Source: Acidobacteria bacterium 28-9
Lineage (GTDB): Bacteria > Acidobacteriota > Blastocatellia > Pyrinomonadales > Pyrinomonadaceae
Direction: 5' to 3'
DNA length: 43,357 bases
Assembly (NCBI GenBank): GCA_002050355.1
Contig: MWYY01000035.1
Coordinates: 1 to 43,357 of the forward strand
The notes under the pieces: model-generated
Seen by the model: only the letters and a program-made list of their open reading frames with translations
What the model was told of the DNA's origin: nothing
The model's database searches: none
Program-made: the position numbers and the translations under genes
Shown: positions 25,599-33,541 of the stretch, in pieces
Layout: each line of letters starts with the position of its first letter
Position numbering within the stretch: the first letter of the stretch is position 1

Positions 25599-26320
25599 GT
25601 TTCGATTCCTTTGTTGATTTGAATTAGTTCGTGACGCGAGCGAAGATGAGCGATGATTTCACGATGTGAGAGAATGCGCGTATTTAAGTCGAGTTCATCG
25701 TAAAGTCGGCGAATCAAATCTAAATCCGCCGCCGTATCAACCGTCAGACGTAAATCCGAATTGTCTTCGGCATCGCAAACTTCGCGTCGCGCGAATAGCT
25801 CCGGCTTCTCGCTGTGCAGAACGACCGTCACATGCTCGCGGGCAGCCGCCGACTTTCCAAAGCGATTCATTCTATGCAGCGTATCAGTGAAAAACGCCTC
25901 GACATCCAGCCCGCGCGGAAAGGTTCGCCTGCCGGTGTTGCTGGCGTAATCGCAATCGTTCGCATTGTCAATCAACTCCATGATAACCAAATCGGTTATC
26001 TCCTCGTCTATCAGCGGACAGTCCGCCGTTGAGCGAATCACGACATCGGCAGCCGCTTGTTCAGCCGCTCCGACGTAACGCCCCAGAACGTCGTGTTCAC
26101 TGCCACGAAAACATCCGATGTTTTCCTGTCGGGCGAGTTCTTCAACCGGGTCGTCATCGCGATTCGTCGTCGTCGCCAACACAATCTCGTCAACTAACTT
26201 GCATCGCCGAAGACGTTTGAGCTGCTGTTTCAGCATCGGCTCGCCGCCAATTTTCATCAGGATTTTGCCGGGCAGACGAGTCGAAGTCATTCGCGCTTGA
26301 ATGATGATTACTTTTTTCAT
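25571..26320 (-). CDS. pseF: pseudaminic acid cytidylyltransferase
   Basis: A 249-residue CMP-nonulosonate synthetase-type nucleotidyltransferase. It reads VIIIQARMTSTRLPGKILMKIGGEPML at the N-terminus (nucleotide-binding loop, split from the usual R...SK pattern) and RSTADCPLIDEE near residue 95. It belongs to the SpsF-like cytidylyltransferase group that works with Pse loci, making CMP-Pse from Pse and CTP. The ATG at 26320 is the first codon of the frame that starts the conserved strand. It lies 12 bp after the methyltransferase gene and overlaps pseG. Confidence 0.86.
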   Translation of the reverse strand: MKKVIIIQARMTSTRLPGKILMKIGGEPMLKQQLKRLRRCKLVDEIVLATTTNRDDDPVEELARQENIGCFRGSEHDVLGRYVGAAEQAAADVVIRSTADCPLIDEEITDLVIMELIDNANDCDYASNTGRRTFPRGLDVEAFFTDTLHRMNRFGKSAAAREHVTVVLHSEKPELFARREVCDAEDNSDLRLTVDTAADLDLIRRLYDELDLNTRILSHREIIAHLRSRHELIQINKGIETWSPTPNHS

Positions 26321-26332
26321 AGCCGCCGACGT

Positions 26333-27346
26333 TTAGGCGATTTTCCGCGCGATCAGCCACAGGTGCGAGGACAATCCGTTGTCAGCCAGAAAAGTTTGAA
26401 ACGCATCGCCGACCTGTTCCCACTCGTCAATTAAAACTTGCTTTAAAAACGGGTCTTCCAAATCGAATTGACCGGATAGAGATTTCTTTCTGACCAATTC
26501 GGCATCTAGTTTGCCGGGCGTTTGCACTTCCAGAACTTCAAAGCCGCAGCGTTCGACCAGATGAGAAAGTGATTTCGGATTGAAATAATTGAGGTGTTCG
26601 TGGTCAACCGTGTCGGTCGCCGCTTGCATCACTACCACATCGAAACCTTTGCCGCTCGGACACGAAAGAATCAGCAAGCCGCCGACGGGCAGAACTTGCG
26701 AACAATGCCGAACGAAATCTTCAGGCGAAAAGATGTGTTCGATAGTTTCAAAACTCGCTACAACACCGACACGCTCAACTTCGTCAACTTTCTCAATCGG
26801 TTTTTCCAGAACCTCCAAACCGCGCTGACGGCAGGTTTCCGCTAAATCCGGTGTCGGCTCGACGGCATAAATACGCTCGAACAAATCGAGTTTTTTTATT
26901 TCCTCGCAGAATGTGCCAAACCCCGCGCCGATTTCGAGCAGAGTTTTTTCCGGCACGCCAAAACGCTCGCAAAATTCCGCCGTCCGCTCGGCGCGCGGGC
27001 GAAAAATCTTTTCGCGCCGCACCGATTCTGAAGCCGGAAAAATATGTTTGTTCCAGTAAGCGTAATTTTCCGATGTGGAATAATACATCTCCAAAATTTC
27101 CGGTGTCGGACGTGGATTGACGAACATTGTTTCGCACTTGTCGCAAACGACGTAGCTAATGGTTCTTTTCTCGAATGCGAAATGCGATTCGACCGAATCG
27201 CACGCCGGACAGCCGACTTCGACGAATTCGGCTTTGCGAGCGAGAAGTCTCTGCAAATCAGCTTCGACGCATTCAATTTGTCCTTTGAGCAGATGGTCAG
27301 GACGAATATCGGTTTCCTTGAAAGTAGGAACGGCTTTTGATGACAT
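26333..27346 (-). CDS. zinc-ribbon class I SAM methyltransferase
   Basis: A 337-residue protein. An N-terminal zinc ribbon is formed by VGCPACDS (about residue 44) and VVCDKCETMFVNPRP (about residue 73). It is followed by a SAM-binding domain: LLEIGAGFGTFCEEIKKL near residue 137, YAVEPTPDLAETC, and SFETIEHIFSPEDF. This arrangement is common in sugar C- or O-methyltransferases and in loci for modified nonulosonic acids. Here it is embedded between pseF and the N-acetyl sugar amidotransferase gene, so a role in decorating Pse or its precursor is plausible but inferred. It may instead act on the glycan backbone. Confidence 0.8.
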   Translation of the reverse strand: MSSKAVPTFKETDIRPDHLLKGQIECVEADLQRLLARKAEFVEVGCPACDSVESHFAFEKRTISYVVCDKCETMFVNPRPTPEILEMYYSTSENYAYWNKHIFPASESVRREKIFRPRAERTAEFCERFGVPEKTLLEIGAGFGTFCEEIKKLDLFERIYAVEPTPDLAETCRQRGLEVLEKPIEKVDEVERVGVVASFETIEHIFSPEDFVRHCSQVLPVGGLLILSCPSGKGFDVVVMQAATDTVDHEHLNYFNPKSLSHLVERCGFEVLEVQTPGKLDAELVRKKSLSGQFDLEDPFLKQVLIDEWEQVGDAFQTFLADNGLSSHLWLIARKIA

Positions 27347-27370
27347 TGGTTATTAAAACTCCTTGATTAT

Positions 27371-28576
27371 TTAAACGCCGACGATTTCGGGTTTTTGATA
27401 TTTTACCGCGCCGTATGCCGAGGGTTCGCCCCAGATATTGTCTTTGACCCATTGACCGTTTTCCACGCGCCAGACGCGCGGGTCGCGGAATGAATCACAG
27501 ATGTAGTCGAATTCATCTTCGGTCATATTAACGTATTCGAGCCAGCGGTTCAGGTCGCGGTATGATTTTACGTGGTCGTATTTTCGCACGTTTTCGATTC
27601 CCTGCTCGCGCGTTATCGCTCCGGCGCGAATATCTTTGCACGAATGGTCTGAGCCGCGCCCGTAACCGAGTTTAACGAATTTAAGATAATCGTGAATGCC
27701 GTTTTCGTGCATATCGTCGAGATTGGAAAACATCCGATACGTGCGCTCGAACGGCTGTTGCGCCGGTCGCCAGCCATACAAACCCATCATTAACTTGGTA
27801 TGTTTATTAGCATCCCACGGAGCGAAGTTGCTCAGATAAATTCCGCGCATGCCGACCTCGTCAATTTCTTCGTCCGACGGATATTTCGCCCACAGCAAAT
27901 CTTTTTCGCGCAATCCCTCTTTCAAATCGGCGCGTCCGAGTTTTTCAAGTCCCGCGTCGGTAAAATCGTTCCAATCGTAACCGCGCTGTGCGTGTTCGAG
28001 CCGAAACTTTGCCGTGAATTCGACGAAATCATTGTGCGAATACATTCCGCCCAAATCCATAAAACCGTGTTCGCCCCACATCATCAGCGGAACTTTATAG
28101 CGGACGGCGACTTGAATCGGCACGGTGAAAATCCCGCAGTGATTGTGCCAGTTCATATCGCCCTGCAATTTGAAGCCGAGCCGATTCATTTTAACGAGCG
28201 TTTCGATTCCCGGATAAACAATAATGTGGTCGCAGTCGAAAATCTCGCGCATCCGGTAAAGATTGTATTCGCCTTCGGGCAGATAATTGTTGCCGTGATA
28301 TGTCACGAGCAAAACTTTCAAACCTAATTCTTTGGCGGCGACGTGCGTTTGCCAGTAGCTGTCTTTGCCGCCCGAAACCGGAATCACAATGTCGTAATTG
28401 CTTTCCGAACGATATTCGCCGGTCAAATCAACGAGCATCTGCCAACGCTTTTCCCAATTGACATCGAGCTTTTGTCCGGCGATGCGGCAGCCCGAACAAA
28501 CGCCGTTTTCGTCAAATGTGAGCGGCGTTGCGCTGACCGCCGGATAAACGCATTTTGTGCAGTATTGAGTAGCCAT
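27371..28576 (-). CDS. N-acetyl sugar amidotransferase (WbpG/PseA-like)
   Basis: A 401-residue protein. Two Cys pairs at the start (QYCTKCVYP and GVCSGCR) form a zinc site, followed by the PP-loop ATPase motif VIPVSGGKDSYWQTH near residue 66. This family adenylates an N-acetyl carbonyl of a sugar and, with ammonia from a HisH/HisF-like pair, forms an acetamidino group (as in WbpG of B-band O-antigen and PseA of Campylobacter flagellar glycan). Both partners are encoded a few genes away on the same strand. The expected target is N-acetyl of Pse or an intermediate (inference). A long inverted repeat lies immediately upstream (in minus-strand order, downstream of the HisF-like gene). Confidence 0.9.
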   Translation of the reverse strand: MATQYCTKCVYPAVSATPLTFDENGVCSGCRIAGQKLDVNWEKRWQMLVDLTGEYRSESNYDIVIPVSGGKDSYWQTHVAAKELGLKVLLVTYHGNNYLPEGEYNLYRMREIFDCDHIIVYPGIETLVKMNRLGFKLQGDMNWHNHCGIFTVPIQVAVRYKVPLMMWGEHGFMDLGGMYSHNDFVEFTAKFRLEHAQRGYDWNDFTDAGLEKLGRADLKEGLREKDLLWAKYPSDEEIDEVGMRGIYLSNFAPWDANKHTKLMMGLYGWRPAQQPFERTYRMFSNLDDMHENGIHDYLKFVKLGYGRGSDHSCKDIRAGAITREQGIENVRKYDHVKSYRDLNRWLEYVNMTEDEFDYICDSFRDPRVWRVENGQWVKDNIWGEPSAYGAVKYQKPEIVGV

Positions 28577-28583
28577 AATTTTG

Positions 28584-28647
28584 AATTACGAATTACGAAT
28601 TACGAGTTATGAATGTCGGAATGTTTTCCAATTCGTAATTCGTAATT
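28584..28647. repeat. 18-bp perfect inverted repeat (AATTACG repeats)
   Basis: AATTACGAATTACGAATT (28584-28601) is the exact reverse complement of 28630-28647, with a 28-base loop, and a further AATTCGTAATT follows at 28651-28661. It fills almost all of the gap 28577-28659 between the HisF-like gene and the amidotransferase gene. It could form an mRNA hairpin that tunes expression, or be a dispersed intergenic repeat. No U-tract of a classic terminator follows. Confidence 0.75.
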
Positions 28648-28659
28648 TGAAATTCGTAA

Positions 28660-29448
28660 TTAAATCCTTACGTTCACGCCCGCTTTTGCTAAGGCGCGTT
28701 TTCCGCCTCTGTCCGACAGTTCTTTGAAATGCCAGATGTTGGCGGCGGCGACGGCGGCGGCTCCGGCTTTGATGCCTTCGGCGTATTGTTCGTAAAGCCC
28801 GACACCGCTGCAGGCGATCACCGGAATCGTCGTCGCGTGGGCAACTTCCGCAATCAAATCCAAATCGTAACCTTCGCCCGTGCCGTCGCGGTTAATGCTT
28901 TGCAGCAAAATTTCGCCCGCGCCGCGCGCTTCGGATTCCCGCGCCAAATCCGACGGCGTTTTTCCGGTCGCCTCTTTTCCGTTCGTAATAAAAACTTCGA
29001 GTCGCCCGTCGGCGTGCCGGAAAGCGTCAATGCTGACGACAATCGCCTGGCTGCCGAAAACCTTCGCGCCCTGCGTGATAAGTTCCGGTTTTTTGACGGC
29101 GGCGGTGTTCAGCGTAATTTTGTCCGCGCCGCGACTGATTCGCGCCCGCATATCGTCAACCGTGCGAATTTTTCCACCCCAGGTCAGCGGCATAAAACAA
29201 GTTTCGCTCACAGCTTCGAGAATTTGCAGCGGGTCGCCTAAATCGCGGATTTTATGGTCGCCGCGCCGCAAATCATATTTGTCGTCCGTGCTAATGTCAA
29301 TGTAAATCAGTTCGTCAACCGTCCATTCGTTAAAGCGTTCAACTTCATGAATCGGGTTGCCGATAATTTGATGAAACTTAAACAGTTCGCTGCGGACGAG
29401 CAGTCCGTTTTGTAAAAGCAAAACCGGAATCAAACGATTTTTTAACAT
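28660..29448 (-). CDS. HisF-like subunit paired with sugar amidotransferase
   Basis: A 262-residue TIM-barrel protein of the HisF family. The canonical start of HisF, IPCLDV.DGRVVKG, is replaced by IPVLLLQNGLLVRS, so the catalytic Asp-11 of imidazole-glycerol-phosphate cyclase is Leu. The second Asp site survives (VVSIDAF, about residue 130), and barrel motifs such as LTWGGKIRT, LLQSINRDGTGEGYD and ACSGVGLY remain. This pattern is that of HisF paralogues (HisF2/WbpI-locus type) that channel ammonia to a sugar amidotransferase. Histidine synthesis is unlikely. It is cotranscribed with the HisH-like and amidotransferase genes. Confidence 0.86.
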   Translation of the reverse strand: MLKNRLIPVLLLQNGLLVRSELFKFHQIIGNPIHEVERFNEWTVDELIYIDISTDDKYDLRRGDHKIRDLGDPLQILEAVSETCFMPLTWGGKIRTVDDMRARISRGADKITLNTAAVKKPELITQGAKVFGSQAIVVSIDAFRHADGRLEVFITNGKEATGKTPSDLARESEARGAGEILLQSINRDGTGEGYDLDLIAEVAHATTIPVIACSGVGLYEQYAEGIKAGAAAVAAANIWHFKELSDRGGKRALAKAGVNVRI

Positions 29449-29570
29449 AAAGCAACCAAGAGAAATTAATCAAAGCCAGCGCAAAAGTTGACTGAGCAAT
29501 TTTTCGCCAAGCATTTTTCAGTCGTTAGATGCTAGATCTAAACTTTTATTTCAACTTGGGAGAATTCGCA

Positions 29571-30422
29571 TTAAAATTCTATTTCCTGATGTAATTCGTG
29601 CTGTTTGCTTTCAGGAACATTCATCGCTTCCTCGCGCATATCAATTACTTGCAAAACTTTTTCTGCGTTTTCCAATTGGCTTTTATCGTATTGCGAGTGC
29701 TTCCACATATCAATTGCATATTTCCTACGTTTGAGACCTTCTATAAATCGCTTTAGATGATTGTCTTCGCTTTTGGCATATCCGATAAAGTAAGCAATCC
29801 GCTCGCGGTCAGCCCGCAAGAAGAAAAATTTAGGAACAAACCTGACTAGTCTATTAGGAAAATAAGTGTTAGGTGCAAAAGACAATCTCATATTATTTCC
29901 GGCGTGGCTGGTTCGCATATTCCAAACGACCAAATCGCCCGGTTCGCTCAACACGTAAAATGGTTTTCCGACACCAGTCTTGATTGTGTGGTGCGATTTG
30001 TCACGAATCGCCAAGCCTTCCGAGTGAGTTACATGGTCTTGCAAATAAATGCCCATTCGCAAAAGAGTATATGGAGACTGCCAGTCGGGAGCGGATTGAT
30101 TAAACCGATCGGTATTGTCTTTATGAAACCAGGATGACGCTACATATCCGACAACGCAATTGGAGTCTCCGCAATAGACGGGTTTTTCCGTGTCCAGAAG
30201 CAATTTGGCAATAAAAACCAATCGTTCGTCGTAAACAAGCGAACTTGTTTCAGGAAACGACAGCAAATCGCCCTGATGCTTTTCCGAGCGCGTCGCCTTG
30301 CCGGCTTTTCTCAAATCTTCGATTTCGCTTTTGGCGAAGACGTTTTTAATATGAATCCAGCCGTGTTCATCAAAAAAGGTTTTCGTGTTTTGGTCAAGAG
30401 TAGAATAATTAAAAGTTTTCAT
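29571..30422 (-). CDS. phytanoyl-CoA dioxygenase (PhyH)-family Fe(II)/2-oxoglutarate oxygenase
   Basis: A 283-residue protein. The metal-binding HxD of the cupin-like core is visible as FHKDNTDRFNQ (about residue 100) and the distal His as MRTSHAGNNMRLSF (about residue 180), with Arg for 2-oxoglutarate nearby. PhyH-type enzymes hydroxylate unactivated carbons, and several act on sugars or glycan-linked moieties. It is inserted between the HisH-like and HisF-like genes within the Pse operon, 20 bp after hisH, a place where an unrelated enzyme would not be expected. It is therefore a candidate tailoring hydroxylase for the nonulosonic acid (inference). The ATG at 30422 opens MKTFNYSTLDQ. Confidence 0.8.
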   Translation of the reverse strand: MKTFNYSTLDQNTKTFFDEHGWIHIKNVFAKSEIEDLRKAGKATRSEKHQGDLLSFPETSSLVYDERLVFIAKLLLDTEKPVYCGDSNCVVGYVASSWFHKDNTDRFNQSAPDWQSPYTLLRMGIYLQDHVTHSEGLAIRDKSHHTIKTGVGKPFYVLSEPGDLVVWNMRTSHAGNNMRLSFAPNTYFPNRLVRFVPKFFFLRADRERIAYFIGYAKSEDNHLKRFIEGLKRRKYAIDMWKHSQYDKSQLENAEKVLQVIDMREEAMNVPESKQHELHQEIEF

Positions 30423-30442
30423 AATCGTTCGAGTAAAAAAAA

Positions 30443-31063
30443 CTAATTCGGCAGATTAACGAAATTTCGCAGCACCGCCAAACCTGCCTTGTGACTTTTT
30501 TCCGGGTGAAATTGTACGCCGAAAATGTTTTCGCGTTCCACGCTCGCCGCGAAGTTCATACCGTGATTGCACACGCTGGTCACGAGTTGTTTATCGTCCG
30601 CGTCGAGAACGTAGCTGTGAACGAAATAAAATGCCTGCGGATTTTTCATTCCGGCAAACAGACGACTTTCGGGTGTGATTTCAACATCGTTCCAGCCGAT
30701 ATGCGGAATCCGCAAAGATTGGTCGCCGTTTGTTTCCATTCTGATTGATTTGCCTTTGACAAAACTTAATCCTTCGGTGTCGCCGTGTTCCGTTCCTATG
30801 CTTGCCAGAAGCTGCATTCCGAGGCAGATGCCGAAAAAGACTTTGCCCTTGCCGCCGACTTCTTCATTCAATTTTTCAACCCAACCGGCGGAACGCAGAT
30901 TTGTCATTCCATCGCCGAACGCGCCCACGCCAGGCAGAATGATTTTATCGCCGCGTTCGAGTTCCTGCGGATTTTCGGCAACGAACGCTTCGCCGCCGAC
31001 TGCTTCGAGAGCGTTTTTTACCGAGCGCAGATTGCCCATTCCGTAATTGATAATCGCAATCAT
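30443..31063 (-). CDS. HisH-like glutaminase subunit
   Basis: A 206-residue class I glutamine amidotransferase. It reads IINYGMGNLRSVKNALEAVG at the start, PGVGAFGDGM, the nucleophile elbow FFGICLGMQLLAS (Cys about residue 82), and VQFHPEKSHKAG for the catalytic His and Glu. It hydrolyses glutamine and passes ammonia to a HisF-like partner. The partner encoded two genes away lacks the cyclase Asp, so the pair should serve the N-acetyl sugar amidotransferase instead of histidine synthesis. It lies 43 bp downstream of pseC. Confidence 0.88.
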   Translation of the reverse strand: MIAIINYGMGNLRSVKNALEAVGGEAFVAENPQELERGDKIILPGVGAFGDGMTNLRSAGWVEKLNEEVGGKGKVFFGICLGMQLLASIGTEHGDTEGLSFVKGKSIRMETNGDQSLRIPHIGWNDVEITPESRLFAGMKNPQAFYFVHSYVLDADDKQLVTSVCNHGMNFAASVERENIFGVQFHPEKSHKAGLAVLRNFVNLPN

Positions 31064-31106
31064 AAATTCTTAACGGTGCCTGCCAAATAACCGTTCACTT
31101 TTAATT

Positions 31107-32294
31107 TTATTGCAACGCTTCTCTAATCGCAACGGCGACGCGCTCGACATCCGAATCGTTCATCGCAGGAAACAGCGGCAGGCTTAGACAGCCTTCATAG
31201 TAATTTTCCGCGTTCGGAAAATTGCCTCTGCGATAGCCGAAATTTTCTTGATACCACGGCTGAAAATGAACCGGGATGTAATGAACCTGCGTCCAGATAT
31301 TTTGCGTGCGTAGATAATCGAGAACTCGTTTTCGCCGTTCCGGACCGCCGGAAAACATCGCCACTAGCAAATGATACGCAGATTTTTTATCGTTCGCTTC
31401 AAGCAAAAAGCTGACATCTTCGCTTAAATCCGCAAAAACTTCTTCGTAAATTTTGACGAGTTCGCGCCGCCGCTCGACGAACGAATCAAGTTTTTTCATC
31501 TGCGATAAACCGAGGGCGCATTGAATATCGGTAATCCGGTAATTGAATCCAAGAGTTTGCTGTTCATACCACCAAGCGCCTTCGTTGCGAATTAATTTGT
31601 CCTGGCTCTTTGCAATGCCGTGCGAGCGTAATTCCAAAAGCGTTTGATAAATGTTTTCGTCGTTGGTTGTTACCGCGCCGCCCTCACCGGTCGTGATGAG
31701 CTTGACCGGATGAAACGACAAAATCGCCATATCCGAGTGAAGGCAAGATGCGGCTTTGTATTCTATGCCGTCGTCAGAGTAACTTGCGCCCAAAGAATGA
31801 GCCGCATCTTCGATAACCATCGCGCCATATTTTTCGGCGATTCGCTTAATCTGCGGCAAATCGGCGGGCTGCCCGGCAAAATCAACCGGCACAATAATTT
31901 TTGGTTCGTATTGCGCGCACACTTCTTCCAAAGCATCAACGTCAATATTTACCGTATTCGGATTAATATCAGCAAACCTTGGAGTTCCACCGCAATAAGC
32001 GATGCAGTTTGCCGAAGCAACGAAGGTGATCGGTGACGTTATGCCAACATCACCTTTCTTGACACCAGCCGCAAGAGCCGCGATGTGTAAAGCTGATGTT
32101 CCACTATTGACGGCGACGGCATATTTGGCGCCGCAGTAATTTGCAAGAACTTGCTCAAATTCGGCGACAATCGGACCTTGTGTCAGCAAATCACTGCGTA
32201 AAACTTCTACAACGGCGGTAATGTCATCTTCGTCAATCCACTGTCGCCCGTAGGAAAGTGGTTTTTGTGATGCCGTTTTATCTTCTGTTTTCAT
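31107..32294 (-). CDS. pseC: UDP-4-amino-4,6-dideoxy-N-acetyl-beta-L-altrosamine transaminase
   Basis: A 395-residue DegT/DnrJ/EryC1 aminotransferase. It reads YGRQWIDEDDITAVVEVL at the start, AVNSGTSALHIAAL, VIEDAAHSLGASY, and the PLP-lysine segment ILSFHPVKLITTGEGGAVTT near residue 196. PseC converts UDP-4-keto-6-deoxy-L-AltNAc to the 4-amino sugar with glutamate. The order pseB-pseC, with the rest of the pathway downstream, makes the assignment firm. A downstream RIDSV-type C-terminal region is complete. No membrane segments. Confidence 0.93.
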   Translation of the reverse strand: MKTEDKTASQKPLSYGRQWIDEDDITAVVEVLRSDLLTQGPIVAEFEQVLANYCGAKYAVAVNSGTSALHIAALAAGVKKGDVGITSPITFVASANCIAYCGGTPRFADINPNTVNIDVDALEEVCAQYEPKIIVPVDFAGQPADLPQIKRIAEKYGAMVIEDAAHSLGASYSDDGIEYKAASCLHSDMAILSFHPVKLITTGEGGAVTTNDENIYQTLLELRSHGIAKSQDKLIRNEGAWWYEQQTLGFNYRITDIQCALGLSQMKKLDSFVERRRELVKIYEEVFADLSEDVSFLLEANDKKSAYHLLVAMFSGGPERRKRVLDYLRTQNIWTQVHYIPVHFQPWYQENFGYRRGNFPNAENYYEGCLSLPLFPAMNDSDVERVAVAIREALQ

Positions 32295-32401
32295 ATTTTC
32301 GCGTTTAGGATTTATGCTTACATTGTAATAAGCAAAAGTTTCATTTGTTAATTTTTACCATGCTCATCTATTTTCCCCCAACCAATCTCTTGACACTCAA
32401 A

Positions 32402-33442
32402 TTACATGAATGAAGCGATTTCATCACTTGACTGAGCGAGCAGTTTCTTAAGGTCTTCTACGGAAATATTATTATCTTTTGAAGAGTATTCGCTAGTTAA
32501 TACCTGAGTGAATTCTTTTTCTTCCCGCAATTCGGGCAATACAGGCAAAATCACATAATAATCACCTTGTTTAACAGTTCGAAAACATTCTTCCTCCGAT
32601 ACCATTATTTCGTGGATTTTCTCGCCCGGTCTAATACCCGTAACAATTATCGGCAAAACCTTTTCGCCCATCAACGCTTTTGCCACGTCAATTATTTTTG
32701 CCGCTGCGACTTTCGGGACATAGGTTTCTCCACGATTACCATTGGAAATTGCAGCAAAAACAGTGTCAACTGCTTTATTTAGACTTAAAAGAAACCGCGT
32801 CATTTCTTCGAGAGTAACGGTTATCGGTTGATTGTTCCGCACTTGTTCAACAAACAGCGGGACAATCGAACCGCGCGAGGCGATTACATTTCCGTAACGC
32901 ACGCACATTAAGCTCGTGTCCGAGCAGTCTCTGTTAGCTTCAATCAAAACTCTTTCCTGCAGTGCCTTTGTCATTCCCATTACATTGATTGGTTTACAGG
33001 CTTTATCGGTAGAAATTCCGATTACCTTTTCAACCGGCAATTTGTTTTCACGAATCCCCCGGACAATATTCTCCGCTCCGTAAATGTTCGTTAAAATAGC
33101 TTCAAAGGGAAAATACTCGCATGACGGAACTTGTTTCAGCGCCGCTGCGTGAAAAACAACGTCCGTCTCGCGCATTGCCGCCAGCAACGCCGGATAATCG
33201 CGCACGTCGCCGATGCGAAAATTTAATAAATCTTGTGAGTTTTGATAGATAATATCATCGGTCGCTTCGCGCAAATGCATAAAATCAAGCCGCATATAAT
33301 GCTGCTTGGCTTCATCGCGTGAAAATACCGTAATGCGAGCCGGCTTTCCCATCTCGCCGCTTAAGAGCCGCTTGACCAGCGTCTGTCCCAGGGAACCCGT
33401 CCCGCCGGTTATTAATATTCTTTTCCCTTCTAGTTCCTTCAT
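32402..33442 (-). CDS. pseB: UDP-N-acetylglucosamine 4,6-dehydratase (inverting)
   Basis: About 346 residues, SDR-type short UDP-sugar dehydratase without the membrane part of FlaA1/WbpM. It reads KRILITGGTGSLGQTLVKRLL (NAD binding), FSRDEAKQHYMR, FHAAALKQVPSCEYFP, and the STDKACKPINVMGMTKAL active-site region (M-x3-K in place of Y-x3-K, with TDK). All match PseB/FlaA1. First step of the Pse pathway. The ATG at 33442 is preferred because the conserved strand follows within a few codons. A TTG frame to 33493 would add an unrelated 17-residue lead. The first gene of the Pse operon, its upstream side is occupied by an insertion element whose end is 99 bp from this start. Confidence 0.92.
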   Translation of the reverse strand: MKELEGKRILITGGTGSLGQTLVKRLLSGEMGKPARITVFSRDEAKQHYMRLDFMHLREATDDIIYQNSQDLLNFRIGDVRDYPALLAAMRETDVVFHAAALKQVPSCEYFPFEAILTNIYGAENIVRGIRENKLPVEKVIGISTDKACKPINVMGMTKALQERVLIEANRDCSDTSLMCVRYGNVIASRGSIVPLFVEQVRNNQPITVTLEEMTRFLLSLNKAVDTVFAAISNGNRGETYVPKVAAAKIIDVAKALMGEKVLPIIVTGIRPGEKIHEIMVSEEECFRTVKQGDYYVILPVLPELREEKEFTQVLTSEYSSKDNNISVEDLKKLLAQSSDEIASFM

Positions 33443-33541
33443 AAAAATTTTCAATTTTTCCGAGCTTTTGTTGTTTACCTTGTAAAAGAGCAAACCACAG
33501 CCCTTGCCACTCTTTAATCAATTAATTGTAAACACATATTA

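Noticed and set aside
28584..28661. CRISPR-like short repeats
   Set aside because: Only a few AATTACG units in inverted arrangement, with no regular spacers and no cas genes in the window.
28660..31063. HisH and HisF as part of a histidine operon
   Set aside because: No other his genes are present. The genes are separated by a PhyH-type gene and sit inside the Pse locus, and the HisF-like protein lacks the cyclase Asp.
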